Assembly (NCBI GenBank): GCA_017517665.1
Contig: JAFWYP010000033.1
Span: 57,511-121,510 of the forward strand
DNA length: 64,000 nucleotides
From: Clostridia bacterium
Lineage (GTDB): Bacteria; Bacillota; Clostridia; Oscillospirales; Acutalibacteraceae
Direction: 5' to 3'
Shown here piece after piece: positions 52,080 to 60,166 of this stretch (position 1 is the stretch's first letter; every line of letters starts with the position of its first letter). A model generated the notes under the pieces. That model was not told the DNA's origin, did not search any database, and worked only from the letters and a program-made list of their open reading frames with translations. The translations under genes and the position numbers were made by a program.

Positions 52080-54497
52080 TTATTTCTTTTTGCTTCTCAT
52101 GTCAAGCTTTTCGCAATGCCAGATGTTTCTTGCATAATCGTTGATGGAACGGTCTGCGGCAAAAATGCCTGCGCCCGAGATGTTCATGAGTGACATCTTG
52201 CTCCATCTTTCGGTATCTTGCCAGATTTCTTCTGCAAGCTTCTGTGCGTTTCTGTAATCAGCAAAGTCGGCAAGAACCATATAGGGGTCGTGATGGATAA
52301 TAGAACCGCCGATTTCGCCGAACATCTTGCCGTTTATGCCCTTACCGATGAAGTTAATAAGGTTATTGAGTTCGGCATTGTTGTTGTAGTAATTCTGAGG
52401 AACGTAGCCGCTTCTCTTGAGTTCGGCAACTTCGGGAGTGCTCATGCCGAAGATGATGATGTTTTCGGGACCTACGGCATCATAAATCTCAACGTTTGCG
52501 CCGTCCATTGTGCCGAGAGTGATTGCGCCGTTAATCATGAGCTTCATGTTGCCCGTGCCGCTGGCTTCCGTACCTGCGAGCGAAATCTGTTCGCTGATAT
52601 CTGCCGCGGGCATAAGAGCTTCAGCCATGGTTACATTATAATCCTCCATGTAAACAACCTTGAGAAGGTCCTTCACATCGGGATCATTATTGATAAGATC
52701 TGCAAGTGCACAGATGAATTCGATGATTTTCTTTGCCATGAAGTAGCCGGGAGCTGCTTTTGCGCCGAAAATATAGGTGTGCGGAGTGTAATTACCGTTG
52801 GGGTTGGCCTTGATTTCAAGATACTTTGCAAGAATATTGAAAGCATTGAGGTGCTGACGCTTATATTCGTGAAGACGCTTGACCTGAACGTCGAAGATTG
52901 AATTCGGGTCAAGGCTGATGCCTGTTTTGCTCTTTACAAGCTTTGCAAAGTTCTGCTTGTTTGCAGTCTTTATCTTGCGGAGTTCATCAAGAACAGCAGT
53001 ATCGTCAGCATACTGACGGAGCTTTGAAAGCTCGCTTGCATCGTATACAAAGCCGTCGCCGATGATACCCGTGAGTGACTTTGTGAGTCCGGGGTTAGCC
53101 TGACAGAGCCAGCGGCGGTGAGCGATACCGTTTGTAACATTTGTGAATTTATCGGGTTCAAGAGTATAGAACTCGCGGAAAATGGTGTCTTTAAGAATCT
53201 GGCTGTGAAGCGCGGAAACGCCGTTAACCTTGTGGCATACTGCAACGCAGAGGTTTGCCATTTTGACAGCGCCGTTTGAAATGATTGCCATTCTTTCAAC
53301 TCTGCCGTTATCGCCTGTTGCATTCTGGACTTTGCTTCTGAAACGGTTGTCAATTTCCTTGACAATCTGATAAATTCTGGGAAGAAGACGTTTGAACAAA
53401 TCCTCGCCCCAGCATTCAAGAGCTTCCGCCATAACGGTGTGGTTTGTGTAAGCGCAAACCTGCTCAACAATACTGTATGCATCGTCCCAGCCGTAGCCGC
53501 ATTCGTCGAGCATGATTCTCATAAGCTCGGGAATTGCAAGAGTGGGATGAGTGTCGTTGATATGAACTGCATTCTTTTCGGCAAAGTTTTCGAGTGAACC
53601 GTAATCTCTCAGATGACGCTGAACGATATCCTGAATTGATGCGGAAACGAGGAAATACTGCTGACGAAGACGGAGGCTCTTACCTTCCTGATGGTTGTCT
53701 GCGGGATAAAGCACCTTGCTGATAACCTCTGCGGTAGCCTTTTCTTCCATAGCGCTGATGTAGTTTCCGTCGTTGAACTTTGCCATATCAAAGCCGTCAA
53801 CCTTTGCAGACCAGAGGCGGAGAACTGCCGCACCCTTGCCGTCCTTTGCAGCAACCATCATATCATAGGGAACAGCCTTGACTGTTTTGCATCCGACCAT
53901 TTCAACTTGGTGGAACGGACCATCCCAGTTTTCAACAACTTCGCCCTCGAATTTAACCTCAACGGTTTTGTCTTCTCTGGGAACAAGCCACACTTCGCCG
54001 CCGGGAAGCCAGAAATCGGGCATCTCGGTCTGCCAGCCGTCAATGATTTTCTGCTTGAAAATACCGTATTCATAAAGAATTGAATAACCCATGCCTCTGT
54101 AGCCCTGATTTGCAAGAGCATCAAGATAGCAGGCAGCAAGTCTGCCCAGACCGCCGTTACCCAGACCCGCATCCGGTTCGCAGTCATAGAGCTTGTCAAG
54201 TTTTATGCCGAAGGTTGCAAGTGCACCTCTGGCAGTTTCGGTGAGATTGAGGTTATAAAGGGTATTCTTGAGAGTTCTGCCCATAAGGAATTCCATGCAG
54301 AGATAATAAACCTTCTTCTGACCCTTTTCTGCCGAAACTTTATCAAATTCACGGCGTGAATCCCTTACCATGTCACGGGCTATTATAGAAAGCACCCTGT
54401 AAAACTGGTCATTGGTCGCATCCTTGGGAGAAACGCCGAAAAGGTGGGACAGCTTTGCGGAAATCATTTCCTCAAGCTGTTTCTTTGTGATTTTCAT
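52080..54497 (-). CDS. glgP: Glycogen/starch/alpha-glucan phosphorylase
   Basis: 805 aa, full length. Cytosolic PLP enzyme releasing glucose-1-phosphate from alpha-1,4-glucans. Seen: DAGLGNGGLGRLAACYLDALA, NDTHPTLAIPELMRIMLDE, the RLHEYKRQHLNAFNIL region, FGAKAAPGYFMAKKII, and EQISLAGTEASGTGNMKLMINGAITLGTMDGANVE with the PLP-binding Lys. Complements the GH13 enzyme at 14276. AGGAGG ribosome site; promoter at 54557-54585. Confidence 0.97.
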   Translation of the reverse strand: MKITKKQLEEMISAKLSHLFGVSPKDATNDQFYRVLSIIARDMVRDSRREFDKVSAEKGQKKVYYLCMEFLMGRTLKNTLYNLNLTETARGALATFGIKLDKLYDCEPDAGLGNGGLGRLAACYLDALANQGYRGMGYSILYEYGIFKQKIIDGWQTEMPDFWLPGGEVWLVPREDKTVEVKFEGEVVENWDGPFHQVEMVGCKTVKAVPYDMMVAAKDGKGAAVLRLWSAKVDGFDMAKFNDGNYISAMEEKATAEVISKVLYPADNHQEGKSLRLRQQYFLVSASIQDIVQRHLRDYGSLENFAEKNAVHINDTHPTLAIPELMRIMLDECGYGWDDAYSIVEQVCAYTNHTVMAEALECWGEDLFKRLLPRIYQIVKEIDNRFRSKVQNATGDNGRVERMAIISNGAVKMANLCVAVCHKVNGVSALHSQILKDTIFREFYTLEPDKFTNVTNGIAHRRWLCQANPGLTKSLTGIIGDGFVYDASELSKLRQYADDTAVLDELRKIKTANKQNFAKLVKSKTGISLDPNSIFDVQVKRLHEYKRQHLNAFNILAKYLEIKANPNGNYTPHTYIFGAKAAPGYFMAKKIIEFICALADLINNDPDVKDLLKVVYMEDYNVTMAEALMPAADISEQISLAGTEASGTGNMKLMINGAITLGTMDGANVEIYDAVGPENIIIFGMSTPEVAELKRSGYVPQNYYNNNAELNNLINFIGKGINGKMFGEIGGSIIHHDPYMVLADFADYRNAQKLAEEIWQDTERWSKMSLMNISGAGIFAADRSINDYARNIWHCEKLDMRSKKK

Positions 54498-54556
54498 ACT
54501 GATTACATCCTCCTAAAACTGATAGCCTTGTCACAGACAAAACTATATACTATATA

Positions 54557-54585
54557 ATTTTACACTAAAAGTGATGATTTTACAA
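54557..54585 (-). promoter_or_regulatory. Promoter of glgP
   Basis: Leftward TTGTAA (54580-54585), 17-bp spacer, TAAAAT (54557-54562). Confidence 0.6.
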
Positions 54586-54707
54586 CAAATATTTTACAGA
54601 TAGTTAATTTAAAATACTTGTAAGAGATAGAAATTTAGGATATAATAATTAAAAAATTTGTAAAAAATGTTAAAAGTGAATTATTTTGTATATTTAAGGT
54701 GATTTTA

Positions 54708-55688
54708 TTGAACGAATTTTACTCATCTCCGTCAGAGCTTTATCTGCAGGAAGAAAAAGAGAAGAACGGCATAAGATACATCGGAAAAATAGCAGGCAGA
54801 TGTATAATAGGATATGTTCTCGTTCAGAATATTCTTTCAATTCTGCTTTTCTCCGGACCGCTTGGCACGCTTTACGATGCTGACCCCGATTTTCAGAGTG
54901 TCGCAACAATATTCTTCTCGCTTTCAAGCATTCTTATACCTTTCGGAGTCGGCGGATATTTTATAAATAAGCGCTTGAACACCGATGTTTTCAATCTCGG
55001 GAAACCCGTCAGCACTTCTCTTATGCTTTCGGCAGTACCGTTCGGTTTTTTTATCTGCCTTGCAGGCAACTATGTGACAAGCATTTTTGTGAATTTCATG
55101 GACGAAATCGGTATTCATCTGAGCGCACCCGATTTTGCCGTTCCCTCGGGATTCGGCGGCAGACTGATTTATATCGTTTCGATTGCCGTTGTGCCTCCTC
55201 TTGTTGAGGAATTTGCAATAAGAGGCGTAATCATGCAGCCGCTGAGAAGATACGGCGATAAATTTGCGATTGTTGCATCTGCACTCATTTTTGCCGTGCT
55301 CCACGGAAATCTCATTCAGGCACCGTTTGCTTTGATTGCGGGCATCGGTATCGGCTATGCAGTATGCATCACAAACAGTGTGTGGACGGGTGTTCTCATT
55401 CATGCGGTGAATAATTTTTATTCCGTAGTAACCGAGTTTATGATAGAGGATATAGCGGATGAAGCAGTGCTTGAACGGGTTTATCTGATAACCACCGTTG
55501 CGCTTTATGCGGTTTCGATTCTCGGGTCTGCGCTGTTTATCGTAATCAGAAAACGGCGCAGGGCGATGCCTTCATTCACTTCTCTTTCCGATGGCAGAAA
55601 GATGATAGCGTTCACATGGAATATTCCAATGGTAATCGCCTTGCTTATTATGTTTTACCTTACTAAAAGGTTTATTGAATTAAGCTGA
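54708..55688 (+). CDS. CPBP-family intramembrane glutamic protease
   Basis: 326 aa, about eight membrane helices. CPBP/Abi motifs in order: VVPPLVEEFAIRGVIMQPLRR (EExxxR), FAIVASALIFAVLHGN (FxxxH) and GVLIHAVNNFYS (HxxxN). Related to Rce1 and bacteriocin-immunity or type-IV-secretion-linked proteases; substrate unknown, and no bacteriocin gene adjoins. TTG start at 54708 follows AAGGTGAT; the GTG at 54699 is within that site. Confidence 0.88.
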   Translation: MNEFYSSPSELYLQEEKEKNGIRYIGKIAGRCIIGYVLVQNILSILLFSGPLGTLYDADPDFQSVATIFFSLSSILIPFGVGGYFINKRLNTDVFNLGKPVSTSLMLSAVPFGFFICLAGNYVTSIFVNFMDEIGIHLSAPDFAVPSGFGGRLIYIVSIAVVPPLVEEFAIRGVIMQPLRRYGDKFAIVASALIFAVLHGNLIQAPFALIAGIGIGYAVCITNSVWTGVLIHAVNNFYSVVTEFMIEDIADEAVLERVYLITTVALYAVSILGSALFIVIRKRRRAMPSFTSLSDGRKMIAFTWNIPMVIALLIMFYLTKRFIELS

Positions 55689-55689
55689 A

Positions 55690-55723
55690 AAAAGCTGCTT
55701 CACATTACTGTGAGGCAGCTTTT
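55690..55723. terminator. Bidirectional terminator
   Basis: 15-bp stem AAAAGCTGCTTCACA / TGTGAGGCAGCTTTT (one G-T pair), TTAC loop, between the convergent 54708 and 55734 genes. Confidence 0.85.
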
Positions 55724-55733
55724 CAGGTTATGT

Positions 55734-56111
55734 TTATGTTTTTTGGATAAGCTGGCAGTAAACGTAGATGTTCTGAATTTTCTTTGCCTGCGAATCATAT
55801 TTGGTTTCGATTACAGGCTGAGTTTCGGAGGGTGTGACGTATGTTTTGAAAGCAATTGCATCCTGACCCGAGCGCATATTGGTGATTTTTTTGTACTCGA
55901 AATGCTGTCCCTTGATGTCAAGATAATCAAAAACAACTGTTTCAAGAGGGTCTCCCGAGAAACAGCGCAGGACATCGTCAACTCCGTGCATTTCAACAAT
56001 TGCCTTTGCTTCCTCAAAAGTGAGCATGGTGCATTTGAATTCACCCTCGTTAACAACGGTGCTCATCGAAGCGTTGTCGAGCAGCAATAACGGTAATTCT
56101 GATTTTGCCAT
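55734..56111 (-). CDS. Small cytosolic protein, possibly STIV-B116/DUF1874-like
   Basis: 125 aa, no signal peptide. N-terminal strand LPLLLLDNASMSTVV, GEFKCTMLTFEEAKAIVEMHG, then NMRSGQDAIAFKTYVTPSE. This order (strand, EEAK helix, GD-x-AIVF-like strand) recalls DUF1874 proteins, which include the AcrIII-1/Crn2 ring nucleases, but the conserved GH motif with the catalytic His is not present at its usual place. Treat as unknown with a weak fold hint. Strong AAGGAGG ribosome site. A short monocistronic unit. Confidence 0.6.
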   Translation of the reverse strand: MAKSELPLLLLDNASMSTVVNEGEFKCTMLTFEEAKAIVEMHGVDDVLRCFSGDPLETVVFDYLDIKGQHFEYKKITNMRSGQDAIAFKTYVTPSETQPVIETKYDSQAKKIQNIYVYCQLIQKT

Positions 56112-56239
56112 AATCTTAACCTCCTTATCATTAGCCTGACGGCTTGCTTTTGTGAAAAGTTAACAAAATATTTCTGTAATGTTAATTATAACTGTTAAAA
56201 TTGTATTTGTCAATATGTTTTTACATCTTAATAATATGA

Positions 56240-56280
56240 ACAAAAAGCACCTTAGATAACCGAAAGGTCGACCAAGGTGC
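56240..56280 (-). terminator. Terminator of the lipid-kinase gene
   Basis: Leftward GCACCTT / AAGGTGC stem with inner pairing ACC-GAAA-GGT region, followed by TTTTTG. Confidence 0.75.
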
Positions 56281-56285
56281 AGATG

Positions 56286-57224
56286 TTATTTTTCAGCAGT
56301 GATTTCTTCGCTCATATCTTCATTTTCCTGAACGGGTCTGAACATATTGAATGCGTGCTTTTCTATGTCGATAACAACCTTGCTGTCGTCACCGCCGTAT
56401 TCGCCGTCAAGAGTCCAGGGGAGAGGTGAGCCGTCGAGAGTTTCGATTTCGATATGTGAACCTTTTACGAGTTTTATGTATCTTTCGTCAAAGTCGCGTT
56501 TCAATGCGCTGGTAAGAGTTGATGTCCAACCTTTGACGCTTCTCGGATTTTCAACAAGAAGAACTTCAAATTTACCGTCATTGACGCAAACAAGATTTTT
56601 ATCAAGATGAATAACCTTTGCTATGACGTAAGAATTTGAAATTGAACCGAAAACGTATTCACCTTCAAAAACCTGACCGTCAACAACAACACGCATCGGA
56701 ATGGGATGAATATCCTTGATTTCCTTTGCGGCTTCATAGAAATAAGCAAATCTGCCGATTTTATTTTTGAGACTCTGGGGTGCAGCGTATGAGCATTCGG
56801 TAAGTGCGCCGAATGATGCAACATAAGTGAAATATTTACCGTTGAATCTGCCTATATCATAAGGAAGAGCATCTTCGTTAACGATAAGCTGTGCCGCTTT
56901 GCGTGCCTTCATAGGAAGACCGAGGGTGTTGCCGAGGTCGTTTGTTGTGCCTGCGGGGATATAGCCGATGAGAGGCTTTTTGTCAAGTGCCATAATGCCG
57001 TTCATCATTTCGCAGAAAGTGCCGTCGCCGCCTCTGCAGATGACAATATCATAGTCTTTACCGAATTCGCGGGCATATTCGGTTGCATCGCCGGCTTTTG
57101 TTGTGTTGAGCACGGTTATGCCGTAGCCTTCCATGCCGAAAATGTTTGTGGCTTCAAGCAAATCATCATTGATTTTATTTCTGCCCGAACGGGGGTTTAT
57201 AATCATAAGAAGCATTTTTTTCAT
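56286..57224 (-). CDS. Diacylglycerol kinase / YegS-family lipid kinase
   Basis: 312 aa. LLMIINPRSGRNKI at the start, the nucleotide motif ICRGGDGTFCEMMNGIM (GGDGT) and IGYIPAGTTNDLGNTLGLP (PxGTxND), and a C-terminal YegS beta domain with PWTLDGEYGGDDSKVVI (DGE). Phosphorylates diacylglycerol or a related lipid; part of lipid recycling. ATG at 57224 follows AAAGGTATT; the longer in-frame reading lies in the untranslated leader. Confidence 0.92.
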   Translation of the reverse strand: MKKMLLMIINPRSGRNKINDDLLEATNIFGMEGYGITVLNTTKAGDATEYAREFGKDYDIVICRGGDGTFCEMMNGIMALDKKPLIGYIPAGTTNDLGNTLGLPMKARKAAQLIVNEDALPYDIGRFNGKYFTYVASFGALTECSYAAPQSLKNKIGRFAYFYEAAKEIKDIHPIPMRVVVDGQVFEGEYVFGSISNSYVIAKVIHLDKNLVCVNDGKFEVLLVENPRSVKGWTSTLTSALKRDFDERYIKLVKGSHIEIETLDGSPLPWTLDGEYGGDDSKVVIDIEKHAFNMFRPVQENEDMSEEITAEK

Positions 57225-57423
57225 CGGTAATACCTTTTTTCTTTCACGTTCACACAAATAAATGCAGACAAATGTACCTGCTTGAACAAAATTTGCACTA
57301 TTGTAACATAAAAGATAAGGATATGCAAGCAAATATTTTATTTTGGAACAAAAAGCAACAAAAATATATAAATAAAAGCAGAAAATAAGCTTGAAAGTGC
57401 CGTTACCGATAAATAGCTTTTTG

Positions 57424-57452
57424 TTGACAATCCGCAGAAAAAGATATATAAT
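57424..57452 (+). promoter_or_regulatory. Promoter of tRNA-Ala
   Basis: TTGACA (57424-57429), 17-bp spacer, TATAAT (57447-57452): perfect consensus, 12 bp before the mature tRNA 5' end. Confidence 0.88.
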
Positions 57453-57464
57453 TTCGGAGAACAG

Positions 57465-57540
57465 GGGCCCGTAGCTCAGCTGGGAGAGCGTTCGGTTCGC
57501 ATCCGAAAGGTCATGGGTTCAAATCCCACCGGGTCCACCA
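57465..57540 (+). tRNA. tRNA-Ala (anticodon CGC)
   Basis: 76 nt with encoded CCA. Acceptor GGGCCCG/CGGGTCC (one G-T), D-arm AGCTCAGCTGGGAGAGC, anticodon stem TTCGG/CCGAA around TTCGCAT (anticodon CGC), T-arm with GTTCAAATC. Confidence 0.95.
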
Positions 57541-57578
57541 AAAAGCCATTACGGCATCAGCCGTGATGGCTTTTGTTT
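57541..57578 (+). terminator. Terminator of tRNA-Ala
   Basis: 15-bp stem AAAAGCCATTACGGC / GCCGTGATGGCTTTT (one G-T), ATCA loop, followed by TTTTGTTTTC-type tract. Confidence 0.85.
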
Positions 57579-57582
57579 TCAA

Positions 57583-57668
57583 GTGGGATTTGAAGGACGA
57601 GCGGTACAGAGCAACAGTCCGGTGGACTGTTGTGACCGCGAGCGACCAAGCGACCGCAGTCGCGACGG
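57583..57668. repeat. Structured GC-rich repeat next to tRNA-Ala (element B)
   Basis: Begins with GTGGGATTTGAA, an inverted copy of the tRNA T-arm TTCAAATCCCAC (57518-57529). Then CAGAGCAA (57607-57614), a 9-bp perfect hairpin CAACAGTCC-GGT-GGACTGTTG, and GCGAC (57642-57646) pairing with GTCGC (57659-57663) around CAAGCGACCGCA, enclosed by CCG/CGG. CAGAGCAA and ACCAAGCGA also occur in the same order in element A near tRNA-Pro, with a compensatory stem (CGCAC/GTGCG). No gene lies in this stretch. Confidence 0.65.
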
Positions 57669-57713
57669 TAGAATCTTAATGAGGAATATCTGAGTCGTTA
57701 TCTCCTCTTTTGT

Positions 57714-57764
57714 GTTAACATTTTACCTCTTGACAACTGTATTGTCAAGAGGTAAAATGTTAAC
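57714..57764. promoter_or_regulatory. 51-bp perfect palindrome containing two symmetric promoters
   Basis: Two 23-bp arms (57714-57736 and 57742-57764; beginning GTTAACATTTTACC) pair perfectly across CTGTA. Rightward TTGACA (57730-57735), 17-bp spacer, TAAAAT (57753-57758); leftward the mirror image, TTGACA on the minus strand (57743-57748), 17-bp spacer, TAAAAT (57720-57725). The palindrome is thus a divergent, overlapping promoter pair and probably the operator of the XRE gene at 57809. Confidence 0.7.
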
Positions 57765-57808
57765 TGACAATAGTCTGTCTGAAAATTTTTGAATTTGAAG
57801 GTGATTTT

Positions 57809-58312
57809 TTGGAAGAAATAATGAGAATGCAGGAAAATTTGCTTTTGATACGTCGTACGGTCGGTTGGTCAGCAAGTAAATTTGCTGAAAAGATCGGAGT
57901 GACCCGTCAGACAATCAATAACATTGAAAGCGGAAGAAACAAGCTGAATAAAACACAGTATATCGCAATGAGAAGTGTATTGGATGCGGAAATAAAAAGT
58001 TTTCCCGATGACACAAAAATGTTACAGATACTTCTTGAGGTTTTGGTAGACAATCCTCAGAACTACAGCGAGGAAGTCCGTGAAACAATAATAGAAAAAG
58101 CAAACATAATGACTCCCGGAATTCTTGTAGGTTCGGTAAGCCGCGAAACGGTTTCCAAGGAGTGGATGAACACAGTTGTTTCGGGAATATTGGCTCTTAC
58201 TGCGCCCGGACTCGCTTGCGGAGTGTTTTCTGCAGGCGGTTGGCTTCTGAAACTGGTTAACAGGAAGATTGAAAATAAAACTGCGGATAAAGAATCGTCG
58301 GATAATAAATAA
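57809..58312 (+). CDS. XRE-family regulator with hydrophobic C-terminus
   Basis: 167 aa. HTH_3 domain at about 8-62 (LLLIRRTVGWSASKFAEKIGVTRQTINNIESGRNKL). A middle helical region follows (about 70-130), then a Gly/Ala-rich hydrophobic stretch MNTVVSGILALTAPGLACGVFSAGGWLLKLVNRKIE that could be a membrane hairpin or glycine-zipper-like element, unusual for this family. TTG start at 57809 with AAGGTGAT upstream; an ATG four codons on is possible. First gene behind the palindromic promoter and first of the KptA cluster. Confidence 0.82.
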   Translation: MEEIMRMQENLLLIRRTVGWSASKFAEKIGVTRQTINNIESGRNKLNKTQYIAMRSVLDAEIKSFPDDTKMLQILLEVLVDNPQNYSEEVRETIIEKANIMTPGILVGSVSRETVSKEWMNTVVSGILALTAPGLACGVFSAGGWLLKLVNRKIENKTADKESSDNK

Positions 58313-58365
58313 GAAAGTTTGTCTTTAATAAACGTTTATAAATACACCGGGAAGGAGCGATGATT

Positions 58366-58932
58366 ATGTTATATCTCACACCGGAAGAGGAACGAAGAAG
58401 ACGTATATATTGGAAATTAAGCTTTGTTCTCAGGCACAGACCGGAGAACATCGGGTTGACTCTTGACAGATACGGATGGGCAAAGGTTGACGAGCTTATT
58501 GATAAATTTGACAAGACCTGCGGGCTTGATTTTTCGTGTCTTGAAAAAATCGTTGAAGGAAGCAGTTTCAAACAATTTACTTTTAACGAAGACAAAACTC
58601 TTATCCGTGCAAGTTACGGACACTCAATCCCGGTTTTGTTTGAGAACAAAGAGGAAATTCCGCCCGAGTGCTTATACTACGCTATAAACGAAGAGTGTAT
58701 GCCGGATATCGAGAAGGAAGGACCGATAAAGCAAGACGGAGTTTATGTATATCTTGTTCAAGATATTTTACCGGCGGTTTGTATGGGTTCGAGATACGGC
58801 CAACCCGTTATTTATCGTGTGGACAGCAAAAAAATGACCGAAGACGGATTTAAGTTTTACCATGCCAAAAATCTTTTGTGGCTGACGAACAAAGTGCCGA
58901 AAGAGTATGTTGAAATGATAACCGAATTCTGA
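58366..58932 (+). CDS. kptA: RNA 2'-phosphotransferase, Tpt1/KptA family
   Basis: 188 aa. Tpt1/KptA moves a 2'-phosphate from RNA to NAD+, giving ADP-ribose-1'',2''-cyclic phosphate. Both lobes are visible: the winged-helix part with KLSFVLRHRPENIGLTLDRYGW (catalytic Arg23-His24) and IRASYGHSIPV (third catalytic Arg), then the ADP-ribosyltransferase lobe AVCMGSRYGQPVIYRVD with the fourth Arg, and LLWLTNKVPKEYVEMI. The usual RANQGHS is RASYGHS. Bacteria normally lack 2'-phospho splice junctions, so its role is unclear. ATG at 58366 chosen for SD spacing (GAAGGAG, 8 nt). Confidence 0.9.
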   Translation: MLYLTPEEERRRRIYWKLSFVLRHRPENIGLTLDRYGWAKVDELIDKFDKTCGLDFSCLEKIVEGSSFKQFTFNEDKTLIRASYGHSIPVLFENKEEIPPECLYYAINEECMPDIEKEGPIKQDGVYVYLVQDILPAVCMGSRYGQPVIYRVDSKKMTEDGFKFYHAKNLLWLTNKVPKEYVEMITEF

Positions 58933-58994
58933 TTTCGTTTTTCTATACAGAGAAACGGAGTACGGAAAGATAATGTTACTTATGGGAGAGATGT

Positions 58995-59492
58995 TTGTTG
59001 TTACATAATTATACTAATCAGAATTTAACGAACAGTCCCGAAACTGCAGAAACAAATAAAGAATCAGAATCCTTGCCTCCCTATCTGTATTACGGAACGG
59101 GCACAGACTTCTTTCCGCCGGGCAAAGGGGATGATATTTATCCTGAATGCGGAAAAATTTATGTTCATCTTTATGATAATGTTCTGCCGGCCGTTTGTGT
59201 TGGGGCAACAAGAGGGAAACCTGTGATTTATCTTGTGAACAGCAGAAAAATGGCGGAAGACGGATATGTTTTTTACCATTCCGCAGGCAGGCTTTGGATG
59301 ACTGAAAAAGTGCCTGCGGAATATATTGAAAAGATAAATGCATTAAAATCTTCAGCCAAAAACGCCCTTGTTCATTCCATAGGAAAAAACAATGCTGAAG
59401 AAACGGTACTTACAGAGTACGAGTTTGTTTCGAGATTAGAGAGAGTAAGACAACAGATTCTGAACGAAGAGATGAATCACATAGAAGGATGA
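58995..59492 (+). CDS. Half-KptA: stand-alone ADP-ribosyltransferase-lobe protein
   Basis: 165 aa. Homologous only to the C-terminal lobe of KptA: PPYLYYGTGTDFF, KIYVHLYDNVLPAVCVGATRGKPVIYLVNSRKMAEDGYVFYHSAGRLWMTEKVPAEYIEKI. It lacks the Arg-His and IRA-GHS lobe altogether and carries its own C-terminal extension of about 55 residues (KSSAKNALVHSIGKNNAEETVLTEYEFVSRLERVRQQI). Clearly a diverged paralogue of the upstream gene rather than a fresh duplicate. Start is TTG at 58995 or 58998, with GGGAGAG upstream. 62 nt after kptA. Confidence 0.75.
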   Translation: MLLHNYTNQNLTNSPETAETNKESESLPPYLYYGTGTDFFPPGKGDDIYPECGKIYVHLYDNVLPAVCVGATRGKPVIYLVNSRKMAEDGYVFYHSAGRLWMTEKVPAEYIEKINALKSSAKNALVHSIGKNNAEETVLTEYEFVSRLERVRQQILNEEMNHIEG

Positions 59493-59516
59493 ATATATTT
59501 TCGGAGGAGTTTGATG

Positions 59517-59939
59517 ATGTATAATATAGAAAGATTTTATGATGTCCACAGGAATTACTTTGGCGATGCTTTAAGTGAGATACGCTCGGGCAGGAAGCAG
59601 TCGCATTGGATGTGGTATATTTTTCCTCAACTCAGAATTTTGGGAAGAAGCTATAAGGCGATTTATTTCGGTATGGAGAATGCAGAGGAAGCGAGGCTTT
59701 TTTATAATGACAGCTATCTCGGAGAAAATCTCAGAGAAATATGCCGCGCACTTCTTGAGTGTGAATCAAGCAATCCTTTTGAAGTTATGGGTTATCCCGA
59801 TGATATGAAACTCTGTTCAAGCATGACTCTGTTTTATTTTGCCACAAAAGATGAGCTTTTCGCCGATGTGCTCGACAAATTCTACGGCGGAAAACAGGAT
59901 GAGATCACGAAAACATATCTGCAAAACCAAAAACATTGA
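59517..59939 (+). CDS. DUF1810 family protein
   Basis: 140 aa. Family landmarks IERFYDVHRNYFGDALSEIRSGRKQSHWMWYIFPQL, GRSYKAIYFGM, EVMGYPDDMKLCSSMTLFYFA and DKFYGGKQDEITKTYL. DUF1810 proteins are small, all-helical and uncharacterised. Last gene of the cluster, preceded by GGAGGAG; ATG at 59517 (another at 59514). Co-occurrence with KptA and half-KptA suggests a shared NAD/RNA-related task; inference only. Confidence 0.9.
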   Translation: MYNIERFYDVHRNYFGDALSEIRSGRKQSHWMWYIFPQLRILGRSYKAIYFGMENAEEARLFYNDSYLGENLREICRALLECESSNPFEVMGYPDDMKLCSSMTLFYFATKDELFADVLDKFYGGKQDEITKTYLQNQKH

Positions 59940-59940
59940 A

Positions 59941-59977
59941 AAAGAACTGAAATCCTGTGTGGGATTTCAGTTCTTTT
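59941..59977 (+). terminator. Terminator of the KptA/DUF1810 cluster
   Basis: 15-bp perfect stem AAAGAACTGAAATCC / GGATTTCAGTTCTTT followed by TTG; marks the 3' end of the unit begun at the palindrome. Confidence 0.85.
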
Positions 59978-60064
59978 GTCTGATGTCAGGATGAAATTTA
60001 TGATGTTTGCGGGAAAAGCAGAACAAAAATAACAAAGTGGCTGAAAACCTTATATTAATTTTTG

Positions 60065-60093
60065 TTGACATAAAAAAACTCTTTTGCGATAAT
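60065..60093 (+). promoter_or_regulatory. Promoter of the PepSY two-component operon
   Basis: TTGACA (60065-60070), 17-bp spacer, GATAAT (60088-60093). Confidence 0.7.
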
Positions 60094-60166
60094 AAAAGCG
60101 ATAATTACTAATGTGCATTTAATCTTTGTATATCTGAACAGATAATCATTCGTAAGGAGGGCTTTT

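Noticed and set aside
55734-56111. Calling the 55734 gene an anti-CRISPR ring nuclease
   Set aside because: Fold similarity is only suggestive, the catalytic His motif is missing, and there is no phage or CRISPR context.
57809-59939. Prophage or toxin-antitoxin reading of the XRE-KptA-DUF1810 cluster
   Set aside because: No integrase, phage structural gene or recognisable toxin; gene sizes and the shared terminator indicate an operon, but nothing shows toxicity or phage origin.
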